NCBI GenBank assembly: GCA_030426085.1
Contig: JAUHYW010000032.1
Coordinates: forward strand, 1 to 64,000
DNA length: 64,000 nucleotides
Direction of reading: 5' to 3'
DNA from: a bacterium
Lineage (GTDB): Bacteria > Myxococcota_A > Bradymonadia > UBA7976 > UBA1532
Position 1 is the stretch's first letter, and each line of letters opens with the position of its first letter. Shown here in pieces: positions 56,938 to 64,000 of the stretch. A program made the translations under genes and the position numbers. Below the pieces are notes generated by a model, which was given only the letters and a program-made list of their open reading frames with translations, had not been told where the DNA came from and did not search any database.

Positions 56938-57729
56938 TCAGGCCGCCTGCCGGATCTGGCGGGCGAAGGTGCTCGGCGGCTCGCCCACCATCTCGCTGAA
57001 CGCATGACTGAAAGCCGCCGGGCTGTCGAAGCCGACCGACAGCGCGGTCTCGGTGACGGTGGCCCCCTCAGCCAGCAGCTCCATCGCCCGCAGGATGCGG
57101 GCGGTGCGCAGCCAGCGGCGCCAGGTCATGCCGGTCTCGCTGCGGAAGCGGCGCCCCAGGGTGCGCGCCGAGATCCCCGCCGCCTGCGCGGCGCCCTCGA
57201 CGTGGGCCGCGTCGAGCCGATGACGGGCGTAGGTCATCGCGGTGGCCAGCTCGGGGCTGCGGCCGCGGGGCAGGCGGAAGGGCCGGATGGCCTCGACCCA
57301 CTCGACACAGCAGTCGCCGAGCACGGCGAAGAAGCGGTTGGCCCGCCCATCGGCCGGGTCGCGGTCGGGGCCCCAGCGCATACTGTAGAGGATGAGCGCC
57401 CGGCACAGGTCGGAGGTGGCGAAGACCCGGCACTCGCCGAGCCGGGCGACCTCGGCCGGGACGGCGTCGACCGCGAAGTACACCGTGCGCAGGGAGGCCG
57501 GGATCGAGACGTCGACCCGATGGCGGACGCCGGCTCGCAGCCACGCCGCCCGGGCCGATGGCAGCATCCACTCGCCGCCCTCGACCTCGAGCTGCAGCAC
57601 GCCGCGGGCGGCGTAGAGGAGCTGATGTCGGGTGTGACTGTGCCAGCGACCGCCGCCGGGCGTCAGCTCGTCGGCCAGGGCAAACGCGGAGGCGGGCACG
57701 GCGTCGATGTCGAGCACGTCGCCGGGCAT
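56938..57729 (-). CDS. AraC-family transcription regulator
   Basis: 263 residues. A cupin-like amino domain (WHSHTRHQLLYAARGVLQLEVEG) is followed by the usual two-helix-turn-helix end (HVEGAAQAAGISARTLGRRF, ETALSVGFDSPAAFSHAFSE, GEPPSTFARQIR). It binds DNA and likely senses a small ligand through the cupin pocket. It lies directly upstream of the N-terminal amidase on the same strand, which might be a target. Confidence 0.94.
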   Translation of the reverse strand: MPGDVLDIDAVPASAFALADELTPGGGRWHSHTRHQLLYAARGVLQLEVEGGEWMLPSARAAWLRAGVRHRVDVSIPASLRTVYFAVDAVPAEVARLGECRVFATSDLCRALILYSMRWGPDRDPADGRANRFFAVLGDCCVEWVEAIRPFRLPRGRSPELATAMTYARHRLDAAHVEGAAQAAGISARTLGRRFRSETGMTWRRWLRTARILRAMELLAEGATVTETALSVGFDSPAAFSHAFSEMVGEPPSTFARQIRQAA

Positions 57730-57789
57730 GGCTCGCTTCGGATGGGATGGAGGGGTGGGGGCGGCGCCGACCGGGCCGGCGCCGGTCGG

Positions 57790-59118
57790 CTACCGCGCGC
57801 GACGCCGCACGCGCACGCCGGGGCGGGCCGCGCTCACGCCGCGCTCGTCGGCCGCGTCTTCTTCGACGACCGGCGCGGGGGCCGGCTCGGCCTCGGGCTT
57901 CGACCAGACCCACGCCTTGTCCCCGGTCGGGGCGAAGGTCGCCACGAACGGGGGCTCGACGTCCGCGTCGCGGAAGGCGGCGAGGATGGGGTCGACGATG
58001 CCGGAGACGGCGCGGGCCTTGGCCAGGCTGAAGGTGTCGAGCACCTCCTGCATGGTCATCATCTCTCGCTGACGCAGCGTGCGGACGAAGAGCGACTGTC
58101 GATCGGGCAGCGCCTCGATGATCGCGTCGACCGCCTCCTGCCGGGCCTTCTCGGCCTCGGCCTGCTTCGCGCCCTCGGGGGCCGACCCTTCGGTCGTCAC
58201 CCCCGCGGGCGCTTCAGCTTTTGGGGACGCGCCCTCCTCGCCCTCGCCGGGCGCGCCGAGCCACTTCCAGGCCCGCTCGCCGTCGACCGTGATGGCCTCG
58301 TAGGGCACCGGGATGCCGCGGACCGGGGCCCAGCGGCCGATGCTGCCGGTGATGCCGCCCATGGCCTTGGGCACCGTGAGGCCGAGCGCCTCCATCGCAT
58401 CGCTGATGGTGAGCGTACCCTTCTCGCGCACGAGCGAGATGAACTGCTGCGAGCGCTCGGGCAGGTTCGAGACGAAGTCGTGGTAGCGCTGCGCCAGATC
58501 ACCCTCGTCGGCCGGGGCCGCCGTGGTCTTGGTGCTCGCCGCCTTGCTCGACTTGCTGCTCTTCTGGCTCTTCGCCTTGGGCGGCTTCTTGGCCGGCGCC
58601 GGCGACGCCCCGTCGGGCCCGCCGGTCCAGGTCCAGGTGCGCACCCCGTCGACCATGCCGGCCTCGTAGGGGACCGGCACGCCGCGGACCGGGGCCCAGC
58701 GACCGATGCTGCCGGTGATACCGCCCATGGCCTTGGGCACCGAGATGTCCAGCGCCTCCATCGCCTCGGTGATGGTGAGGGTGCCCCGCTGCTTGAGCAG
58801 GTCGAGGAACGCCCGCGAGCGCCCCGGCAGGTTCTCGACGAACGCTTCGTAGCGCGCCGCCGCGTCGCCGTCGTCCACCGAGGGGGGCGCGGCCTTCTTC
58901 TGCGTCGCCTGACGCGTCGTCCGGGCGGGCGCCGCGGGCGCCGCCTCGGCCCTCGGGGCCGCCGGCGCTGCCGGAGCCGCGACCTTGGGGGCCGGCGCTT
59001 CCGCCGGCTTCTTCTGCCCCGTGGCCGCGCCGCCCAACGCGAGCACGAGGTTAGCGAGGGCCTTCGCGACCGATGGGTCGTTCAGCCTGTCTACACCGAT
59101 CTGGATGGTGACCGCCAT
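57790..59118 (-). CDS. Protein with three copies of an unrecognised ~75-residue domain
   Basis: 442 residues from the ATG at 59118 (MAVTIQIGVDRLNDP). Repeats lie at 88-164, 209-286 and ~328-405. The first two share a 20-residue identical run starting VPKAMGGITGSIGRW (127-146 and 248-267), preceded by a helix-turn-helix-like GTLTITEAMEALDISVPKA. The third is diverged (MMTMQEVLDTFSLAKARAV) but ends AWVW like the others' TWTW and AWKW. Linkers are Ala/Pro/Lys rich, one H1-like (KAKSQKSSKSSKAASTKTT). No signal peptide: cytoplasmic, possibly DNA-binding. The family is not recognised. Confidence 0.85.
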   Translation of the reverse strand: MAVTIQIGVDRLNDPSVAKALANLVLALGGAATGQKKPAEAPAPKVAAPAAPAAPRAEAAPAAPARTTRQATQKKAAPPSVDDGDAAARYEAFVENLPGRSRAFLDLLKQRGTLTITEAMEALDISVPKAMGGITGSIGRWAPVRGVPVPYEAGMVDGVRTWTWTGGPDGASPAPAKKPPKAKSQKSSKSSKAASTKTTAAPADEGDLAQRYHDFVSNLPERSQQFISLVREKGTLTISDAMEALGLTVPKAMGGITGSIGRWAPVRGIPVPYEAITVDGERAWKWLGAPGEGEEGASPKAEAPAGVTTEGSAPEGAKQAEAEKARQEAVDAIIEALPDRQSLFVRTLRQREMMTMQEVLDTFSLAKARAVSGIVDPILAAFRDADVEPPFVATFAPTGDKAWVWSKPEAEPAPAPVVEEDAADERGVSAARPGVRVRRRAR

Positions 59119-59201
59119 CGTATGTGTTCTCCAAGTTGGTTCAAGGGTCGAACCTGACGAGAGGTGCCTTCTGGATTCGCTCCAATCCATCAAGCTCGCA
59201 A

Positions 59202-59230
59202 GTGATACAGCGGAAAGCAGAGAGCGTCAA
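59202..59230 (-). promoter_or_regulatory. Sigma-70-type promoter of the triple-repeat gene
   Basis: On the minus strand TTGACG (59225-59230) is followed, after exactly 17 bp, by TATCAC (59202-59207). The implied start lies ~75 bp upstream of the ATG at 59118. This is the best-formed promoter I see in the window, in a locally AT-richer stretch. Confidence 0.6.
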
Positions 59231-59353
59231 GCCATATCACGGGGTTTCTTCCATGCTGCCGCCAGAGCGTGTGGCTCCATGAGTCCATCTCTCGGGGCGG
59301 ACACCGGTTGCAGATGCGGCATGTCCGGGAACGGTTGCGCTCCACTGACAGAA

Positions 59354-59377
59354 AAAACACCGGGCCGCTGGTGTTTT
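59354..59377 (-). terminator. Hairpin terminator with T-run
   Basis: AAAACACC (59354-59361) pairs with GGTGTTTT (59370-59377) around 8 nt. Flanking A and T make it bidirectional in form; on the minus strand it ends with TTTTTT and lies ~240 bp after the TSP3-repeat gene. Confidence 0.75.
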
Positions 59378-59616
59378 CTCTCATCGGTCGCCGCGCGGTG
59401 AGCCTGCGCGCGGGGCCGGCGGCGCGCGGCCGCATAACATCAAACGGTAGTTCTATTGCGGGATTCCGCTGCCAGTGACATGACTTTCGGCGGCCGGCGG
59501 GATGGTCCCACGGGGGCGTTCGGGGGGGCGGGCGGGTGTTTCTACCGGTGGGGCGGGTGTGGTCGGCCGGGCCCCACCGGCGATCGGCTCGGGCCCGGTG
59601 GGCGCCGCGCGGTCGG

Positions 59617-62600
59617 TCAGCGGCGGCGGCGGGGCAGGCCGACGAGCAGCAGCAGCAGGAGCCAGGCGCCGTTGCCGCCGCTGTCGGCCCGGCAGGTGCA
59701 CCCGACGGTCTCGGCGTCGGCCCCGCCGGGCTCGGCGTCGCCGGTACCCGGCGGGATGCCGCTCTCGATGCGGCCTCCGTCCATATTGCCCGGCGGCGTC
59801 AGCCCGCCGTCGGGGTCGTCGACCCCGTCGTCGGCCCCCATGTCCCGAGCGGGCGGCGTCGGCGGGTCGCCCTCGAGGTCGGAGACGCACTGCGCGTCGC
59901 CGTCGGCGTCGACCTCGCAGCGGTCGCCCGGCGGGCAGCGGGTCGCGAGGCAGGGGTCGCTCTGGCAGAACCCGCCGGCGCAGGTCTGGCCGTCGGGGCA
60001 GTCGGCGTCGGTGCACGGGTCCTCGGCGCAAGCGCCGCCGAAGCAGCTCTCGCCGGCGGGGCAGTCGACGCCGTAGCACGGGTCGCCGACGCACTCGCCG
60101 TCGATGCACTCTTCGTCGAGCGCGCAGCTCACCCGGCCGCAGCTCCTGACGCACGCGCCCTCGCGGCAGAACTGGCCGTCGGGGCAGTCGACCTCGGCGC
60201 AGGGGTCTTCGACGCAGGCCGAGCTGACGCAGATCTCGCCCGGCGGGCAGCCGATGGCATCGCAGGTCTCGTCCCCGCACTCGCCGAGCCAGCAGCGGGC
60301 CCCGCCGCAGTCGACGCCCTCACAGGGATCGACGCAGCGGCCCTCTTCGCACGCCTCGCCGGGCCCGCACTCGGCGACGTCGCACGGGTCCTCGACGCAG
60401 ATGCCGCCGACGCACTGCTGCCCGGCGGGACACTCGAAGTTGACGCAGTCGTCGCGGCACTCGCCGGCGACGCACGTCGTGCCGGTGGGGCAGCCCGGGT
60501 CCTCGTCGATCTCGCCGTCGCAGTCGCTGTCGAAGCCGTCGCACCGGTCGGGCTCGAGCGGGCCGCAGCGCCCGCAGGCGTTGCGCAGCCCCTCGTCGAT
60601 CTCGCCATCGCAGTTGTCGTCGAGCCCGTTGCAGACCTCGGCCCCGGCCTGGTTGTCGGGGTTGCACTGCTCTTCGCCGAAGACGCAGGCGGTCGTGCCC
60701 GGGGCGCAGATCCCCGGCTGGCCGGTGGGGCAGGTCTGACCGACGCCGAAGACCTCTTCGTCGACCGTGCCGTCGCAGTCGTTGTCGAGGCCGTCGCACA
60801 CCTCGGGGCCCGGCGCGACGACCGGCAGGCAGATGTAGTCCCCGCCGTCGCAGACGAGCTGGCCCTGGCCGCAGACGCCGGGCACGTCGGACTCGCACGG
60901 ATCGCCGGCCGGCGGCTCGTCCGCTTCCTCGTCGACGTTGCCGTCGCAGTCGTTGTCCAAGCCGTCGCAGACCTCGGGCTGGGGGTCGCCCGAGCACGGG
61001 TCGCAGACGTCGCCGATGCCGTCGCCGTCCTGGTCCGCCTGCTCCGGGTTGCGCACGTCGGTGCAGTTGTCGCAGACGTCGCCGATGTCGTCCCGGTCCA
61101 CGTCGCCCTGGTCGTCGTTGGCGGCCGCGGGGCAGTTGTCGCAGGCGTCGCCGGCGCCGTCGCCGTCGCCATCGCGCTGGCCGGCGTTGGCGTCGGCCGG
61201 GCAGTTGTCGCAGACGTCGCCGCTGCCGTCGCCGTCCCCGTCGCCCTGGTCCCGGTTGGCGTCGACCGGGCAGTTGTCGCAGGTGTCGCCGAGGCCGTCG
61301 CCGTCGCCGTCGGCCTGATCGGGGTTGGCCGCGGCGCTGCAGTTGTCGCAGACGTCGCCCACCCGGTCGCCGTCGCCGTCGCGCTGGTCGGGGTTGGCGA
61401 TACCGGGGCAGTTGTCGCACGCGTCGCCGATGCCGTCGCCGTCGTTGTCCACCGCCTGGGCGTCGTTCACGTCGGGGCAGGCGTCGCACACGTCGCCGTT
61501 GGCGTCGCCGTCGCGGTTGCTCTGGTCGGGGTTGGCGGCGGCCGGGCAGTTGTCGCAGACATCGCCCACGCCGTCGCCGTCGCCGTCGCGCTGGTTCTCG
61601 TTGGGGGTCTGGGGGCAGTTGTCTTCGGTGTCGCAGATGCTGTCTTCGTCGCTGTCGACGCAGCCGCCGCCCACCGAGCGCTCGAGCACGAGCAGGGCGT
61701 AGGCCTGGCTCGAGTAGGCGTTCCAGCTGTTGTGACCGGGGGGCGGGGTGAACTGCCCGTTGGCCTGCTGTCGATCCATGATCGTGTAGGCGTAGTCGAA
61801 GTACCACCGGGGCAGCTCGCGGATGTCATCGTAGTAGCCGGCCCCGTTGTTGCCCCGGCGGGGGACCCGAGGCACGGCCGCCGGGTCGCGCAGCATCTGG
61901 CGGTCGGCGAACGCCGGCGCCTGATTCGAGGGCAGCGTGCCGAGCGCGTCGATCCCGATGTTGCCCGCCGCCGGGATGACCCCCGAGTCCTCGAGGAAGG
62001 TGTACGACTTGGCCGACGACCACAGGTAGTAGTAGTAGCTGTTGGACCAGCCGCCGTTGGCCGCCGCGATGCTGGAGTAGCTGTAGCGATACTGCAGCCA
62101 GCGCAGGTAGGCCTGGACCGAGGCGTCGTTGAGGTCCGACCCCCCGATGACCTGGCACCACAGCCCCGACGCGGTCTGCTGATAGCTGGGCACGTTGCCC
62201 GACTGGTAGCCGTGCCCCTTGTCGCCGCCGAGGCCGCCGTTCTGGCCGTTGCGCACGTAGGCGTCGCGGGTGGCGGCGGTGAGCTGGTTCAGGCGGGCGA
62301 GGCGGTTGGCGTCCCCCCCGGCCGGCGCGCCGTAGATGCTCCGGGCCGCGGCGAGCCCGGCCATCACGAGCTGGGTCGTCGACGAGTCGGCGCAGGTCCC
62401 GTTGATGTAGCACCAGTAGCCGGCGGTGCCGCCCGCGCCCTGGTTGGCCGCGATGCGATCGAAGGTGCGATCGAGCGCCGCCCGGGCCCCGCCGGCGGGG
62501 CCTCCGGTGCGCAGGTAGACCGACAGCGCCATCAGGGCGGCGCCGTCCCGATAGGCGTAGAAGGCGAGGTTCGAGCGGTCGATGATGTGGCCCATGATGC

Positions 62601-62895
62601 GGTCGAGGCGGCCGCGATCGACCGCGTCGGCGTTGGCGTAGCCGATGGCCGCGGCGTTCTGATCGGCGCTCTCCCGCTTCTCGAGCAGCGCCAGGGCGCA
62701 CAGTCCGGCGGCGTCGACCCGGTCCGACGACCGGCACGCGCTGGGGTTGGCGAAGGCCCCCTGGGCGTCGAGCCAGTCGAGGCCGTCGTCGATCGAGCGG
62801 CCGACGTCGGCGCTGAAGTTGGTGATCTGGGCTGAGGCTGCACCGGCGCACAGCAGCACGGCCAGCGTGGGCAGGCATCGAACGGATGCGCGCAT
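59617..62895 (-). CDS. Surface protein: alpha-toroid, TSP3 repeats, MopE-like repeats, Cys repeats, MYXO-CTERM-like tail
   Basis: 1092 residues. Signal peptide ([12 protein letters not shown]). Residues ~25-410 look like an alpha-toroid ([27 protein letters not shown]). Nine calcium-binding thrombospondin type-3 repeats follow ([20 protein letters not shown]). Four MopE-type [17 protein letters not shown] repeats come next, then nine or so EGF-like CxxxxCPxGxxC units. A Pro/Asp/Gly linker leads to the tail [19 protein letters not shown], a MYXO-CTERM-like anchor. Likely displayed on the cell surface and Ca2+-stabilised. The start is the ATG at the signal peptide; a long antisense frame on the plus strand is an artefact. 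Confidence 0.92.
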   Translation of the reverse strand: MRASVRCLPTLAVLLCAGAASAQITNFSADVGRSIDDGLDWLDAQGAFANPSACRSSDRVDAAGLCALALLEKRESADQNAAAIGYANADAVDRGRLDRIMGHIIDRSNLAFYAYRDGAALMALSVYLRTGGPAGGARAALDRTFDRIAANQGAGGTAGYWCYINGTCADSSTTQLVMAGLAAARSIYGAPAGGDANRLARLNQLTAATRDAYVRNGQNGGLGGDKGHGYQSGNVPSYQQTASGLWCQVIGGSDLNDASVQAYLRWLQYRYSYSSIAAANGGWSNSYYYYLWSSAKSYTFLEDSGVIPAAGNIGIDALGTLPSNQAPAFADRQMLRDPAAVPRVPRRGNNGAGYYDDIRELPRWYFDYAYTIMDRQQANGQFTPPPGHNSWNAYSSQAYALLVLERSVGGGCVDSDEDSICDTEDNCPQTPNENQRDGDGDGVGDVCDNCPAAANPDQSNRDGDANGDVCDACPDVNDAQAVDNDGDGIGDACDNCPGIANPDQRDGDGDRVGDVCDNCSAAANPDQADGDGDGLGDTCDNCPVDANRDQGDGDGDGSGDVCDNCPADANAGQRDGDGDGAGDACDNCPAAANDDQGDVDRDDIGDVCDNCTDVRNPEQADQDGDGIGDVCDPCSGDPQPEVCDGLDNDCDGNVDEEADEPPAGDPCESDVPGVCGQGQLVCDGGDYICLPVVAPGPEVCDGLDNDCDGTVDEEVFGVGQTCPTGQPGICAPGTTACVFGEEQCNPDNQAGAEVCNGLDDNCDGEIDEGLRNACGRCGPLEPDRCDGFDSDCDGEIDEDPGCPTGTTCVAGECRDDCVNFECPAGQQCVGGICVEDPCDVAECGPGEACEEGRCVDPCEGVDCGGARCWLGECGDETCDAIGCPPGEICVSSACVEDPCAEVDCPDGQFCREGACVRSCGRVSCALDEECIDGECVGDPCYGVDCPAGESCFGGACAEDPCTDADCPDGQTCAGGFCQSDPCLATRCPPGDRCEVDADGDAQCVSDLEGDPPTPPARDMGADDGVDDPDGGLTPPGNMDGGRIESGIPPGTGDAEPGGADAETVGCTCRADSGGNGAWLLLLLLVGLPRRRR

Positions 62896-63101
62896 GGGAC
62901 CCCCCCATCGGGTTGACGAAGCTCACAAAAGATCGTGGATTCCGGGGCGCGGATCAATAGTCAACTGTCGGATCTACGGGTCCCCGGGGGGCGGGCCCGA
63001 GCCATGGCAGCCCCCCGCGCAGACACCCGGGAGCGGGGGCTCCTGACATCGCCGGGCCGCCGACGCTTGATCGGGCGGCGGTCTTGTGGCTCCCTCCCGC
63101 C

Positions 63102-63974
63102 ATGAGCATCGCGCGATACCATCTCGGCGGGCCCCTGTGGGGGGCGGCGGTGTGGAAGGACGACTTCTTCTCGCCCGGCGCCCGCTCGAACAGCTACCTC
63201 GACGAGTACGCCAGCGTCTTCAACACCGTCGAAGGCAACACCACCTTCTATCGGGTGCCCACGCCCGAGCTGTCGGCCCGGTGGGCGGCGGCGGTGCCCG
63301 ATGGCTTCCGCTTCTGCCTCAAGCTGTCCCGGGGCATCACCCACGACGCCCTGCTCGCCCCGCCCCGGGCCGAGGTGCAGCGGTTCCTCGACGGCATCGC
63401 GCCCCTCGCCGGCCGCCTGGGCCCGCTCTTCGTGCAGCTCTCGGCCCGCTTCGGCCCCGAGCGGCTGCCGGTCCTGGCCGACTTCCTCGACGGGCTGCCC
63501 GCCGATCTGCCCCGGGCGGTCGAGGTGCGCCACCCGGCCTTCTTCGACGGCGGCCCGGCCGAGCAGGGGCTCGACGCGCTGCTGGTGGCCCGGGGGGCCG
63601 ATCGGGTCGTGATGGACACCCGCCCGCTGCGGTCCGCTCCGCCGCCCCACGACGAGCCGACCCGCAACGCGCTGACCCGCAAGCCCGACCTGCCGGTGCG
63701 CCCCATCGGGCTGGGGCCGCACCCCTTCGTGCGGATCGTGGCCCACCCGGTGGCCCGGGCCAACGGCCCCTGGCTGACGGCGTGGGCCGACGTGGTGGCC
63801 GGGTGGATCGCCGAGGGGCGCGACCCCTACGTCTTCCTGCACAGCCCGGGCGACGCCGACGTGCCCCTGCTCGCCCGGGTCTTCCACGAGATGCTGGGCC
63901 GCCGGGGCGCGCCGGTGGGCGAGCTGCCGCCCTGGCCCCGGGCGCGGGCGGCGGCCCAGCTCAGCTTGATCTGA
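63102..63974 (+). CDS. DUF72 (YecE-type) TIM-barrel protein
   Basis: 290 residues. HLGGPLWGAAVWKDDFF, then YASVFNTVEGNTTFYRVPT, FCLKLSRGITH and LPADLPRAVEVRHPAFF are the DUF72 signatures. RWAAAVPDGFRF and DGGPAEQGLDALLV complete the fold. The family is widespread but of unproved function. The ATG at 63102 gives the conserved start; six codons upstream are open. It is the last gene of the window. Confidence 0.92.
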   Translation: MSIARYHLGGPLWGAAVWKDDFFSPGARSNSYLDEYASVFNTVEGNTTFYRVPTPELSARWAAAVPDGFRFCLKLSRGITHDALLAPPRAEVQRFLDGIAPLAGRLGPLFVQLSARFGPERLPVLADFLDGLPADLPRAVEVRHPAFFDGGPAEQGLDALLVARGADRVVMDTRPLRSAPPPHDEPTRNALTRKPDLPVRPIGLGPHPFVRIVAHPVARANGPWLTAWADVVAGWIAEGRDPYVFLHSPGDADVPLLARVFHEMLGRRGAPVGELPPWPRARAAAQLSLI

Positions 63975-64000
63975 TCCGGCGACCGATGCCGAGCGGGCCC

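Larger units (their letters stand above)
59119..59616. other. Intergenic region, promoter plus terminator
   Basis: About 500 bp without a gene. It holds the promoter at 59202-59230 and the hairpin at 59354-59377; the remainder of 59140-59480 is AT-richer than the genes around it, then the sequence returns to high GC. The short open frame 59190-59435 on the minus strand reads as noise. No tRNA or known ncRNA was recognised. Confidence 0.6.

Noticed and set aside
59190-59435. 81-residue minus-strand frame in an intergenic region
   Set aside because: Overlaps the terminator hairpin and promoter; no start signal, atypical composition.
59536-62835. 1099-residue plus-strand frame
   Set aside because: Antisense of the TSP3 repeats; Val/Ala/Asp runs arise from the repeat DNA.

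Overview
The window is 64 kb of very GC-rich DNA (roughly 70% by eye, with codon third positions almost all G or C). The gene content points to a Myxococcota (deltaproteobacterial) genome. The signs are an AgmX/PglI-type C-terminal domain, many lipoproteins with acidic Asp/Gly/Pro linkers, thrombospondin type 3 and MopE-like repeats, C-terminal hydrophobic-plus-Arg anchors resembling MYXO-CTERM, and an ECF sigma/FecR operon. I found no rRNA, tRNA, CRISPR array, transposase or phage gene. Genus-level placement is not possible from what I can see.

Layout. 1-3.7 kb: an AgmX-like tail, a short-chain dehydrogenase and a cation/proton antiporter with an EIIA-like tail. 3.7-4.7 kb: a gene-free, extremely GC-rich stretch with exact tandem repeats. 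4.7-24.4 kb: a long run of minus-strand genes ending at a clear terminator. These are mostly envelope proteins: an acyltransferred-lipid kinase-like membrane protein, an oligopeptide-binding lipoprotein, a trypsin-like protease, three paralogous large lipoproteins followed directly by a FadL-type barrel and a fructosamine-kinase-like gene, a small unknown protein, an AMIN/FlgO-like protein, a regulatory-domain lipoprotein, an M61 peptidase with PDZ, and an outer-membrane barrel. 24.6-31.8 kb, plus strand: a Cys-rich lipoprotein with a Glu-Gly repeat, an L,D-transpeptidase, an HSL-type hydrolase, a Pro-rich protein, and an ECF sigma / FecR / lipoprotein operon joined by ATGA overlaps. 31.8-36.7 kb, minus strand: a stop-start coupled trio of inositol-monophosphatase/ADP-ribosylglycohydrolase fusion, TPR protein and TrmH-type methyltransferase. 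36.9-47.4 kb: a second antiporter, a six-haem lipoprotein, an acyltransferase, an alpha/beta-hydrolase lipoprotein, a GH5-like lipoprotein apparently lacking its catalytic Glu pair, and a formylglycine-enzyme-like lipoprotein whose 3' end overlaps a convergent zinc-ribbon gene. 48.2-54.6 kb: a thioester alpha-2-macroglobulin, ferredoxin FdxA, a 99-residue protein and an ATPase. 54.6-59.1 kb: an inverted-repeat element, an amidohydrolase, an N-terminal glutamine amidase (WDYHV family), an AraC regulator and a protein with three copies of an unrecognised domain. 59.6-64 kb: a large TSP3/MopE-repeat surface protein and a DUF72 protein.

The best candidates for something undescribed are: (i) the 17185-20223 / 15299-17146 / 13507-15291 / 11987-13510 operon, three diverged lipoprotein paralogues carrying 3, 1 and 0 Ig-like domains in front of one shared core, translationally coupled to a FadL-like barrel; (ii) the triple-repeat protein at 57790-59118, which has its own well-formed promoter; (iii) the coupled TrmH / TPR / IMPase-ARH trio with a degenerate ARH metal site; and (iv) a eukaryote-like N-degron amidase in a bacterium. 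All functional roles are inferred from residues I recognise; no database search was possible.
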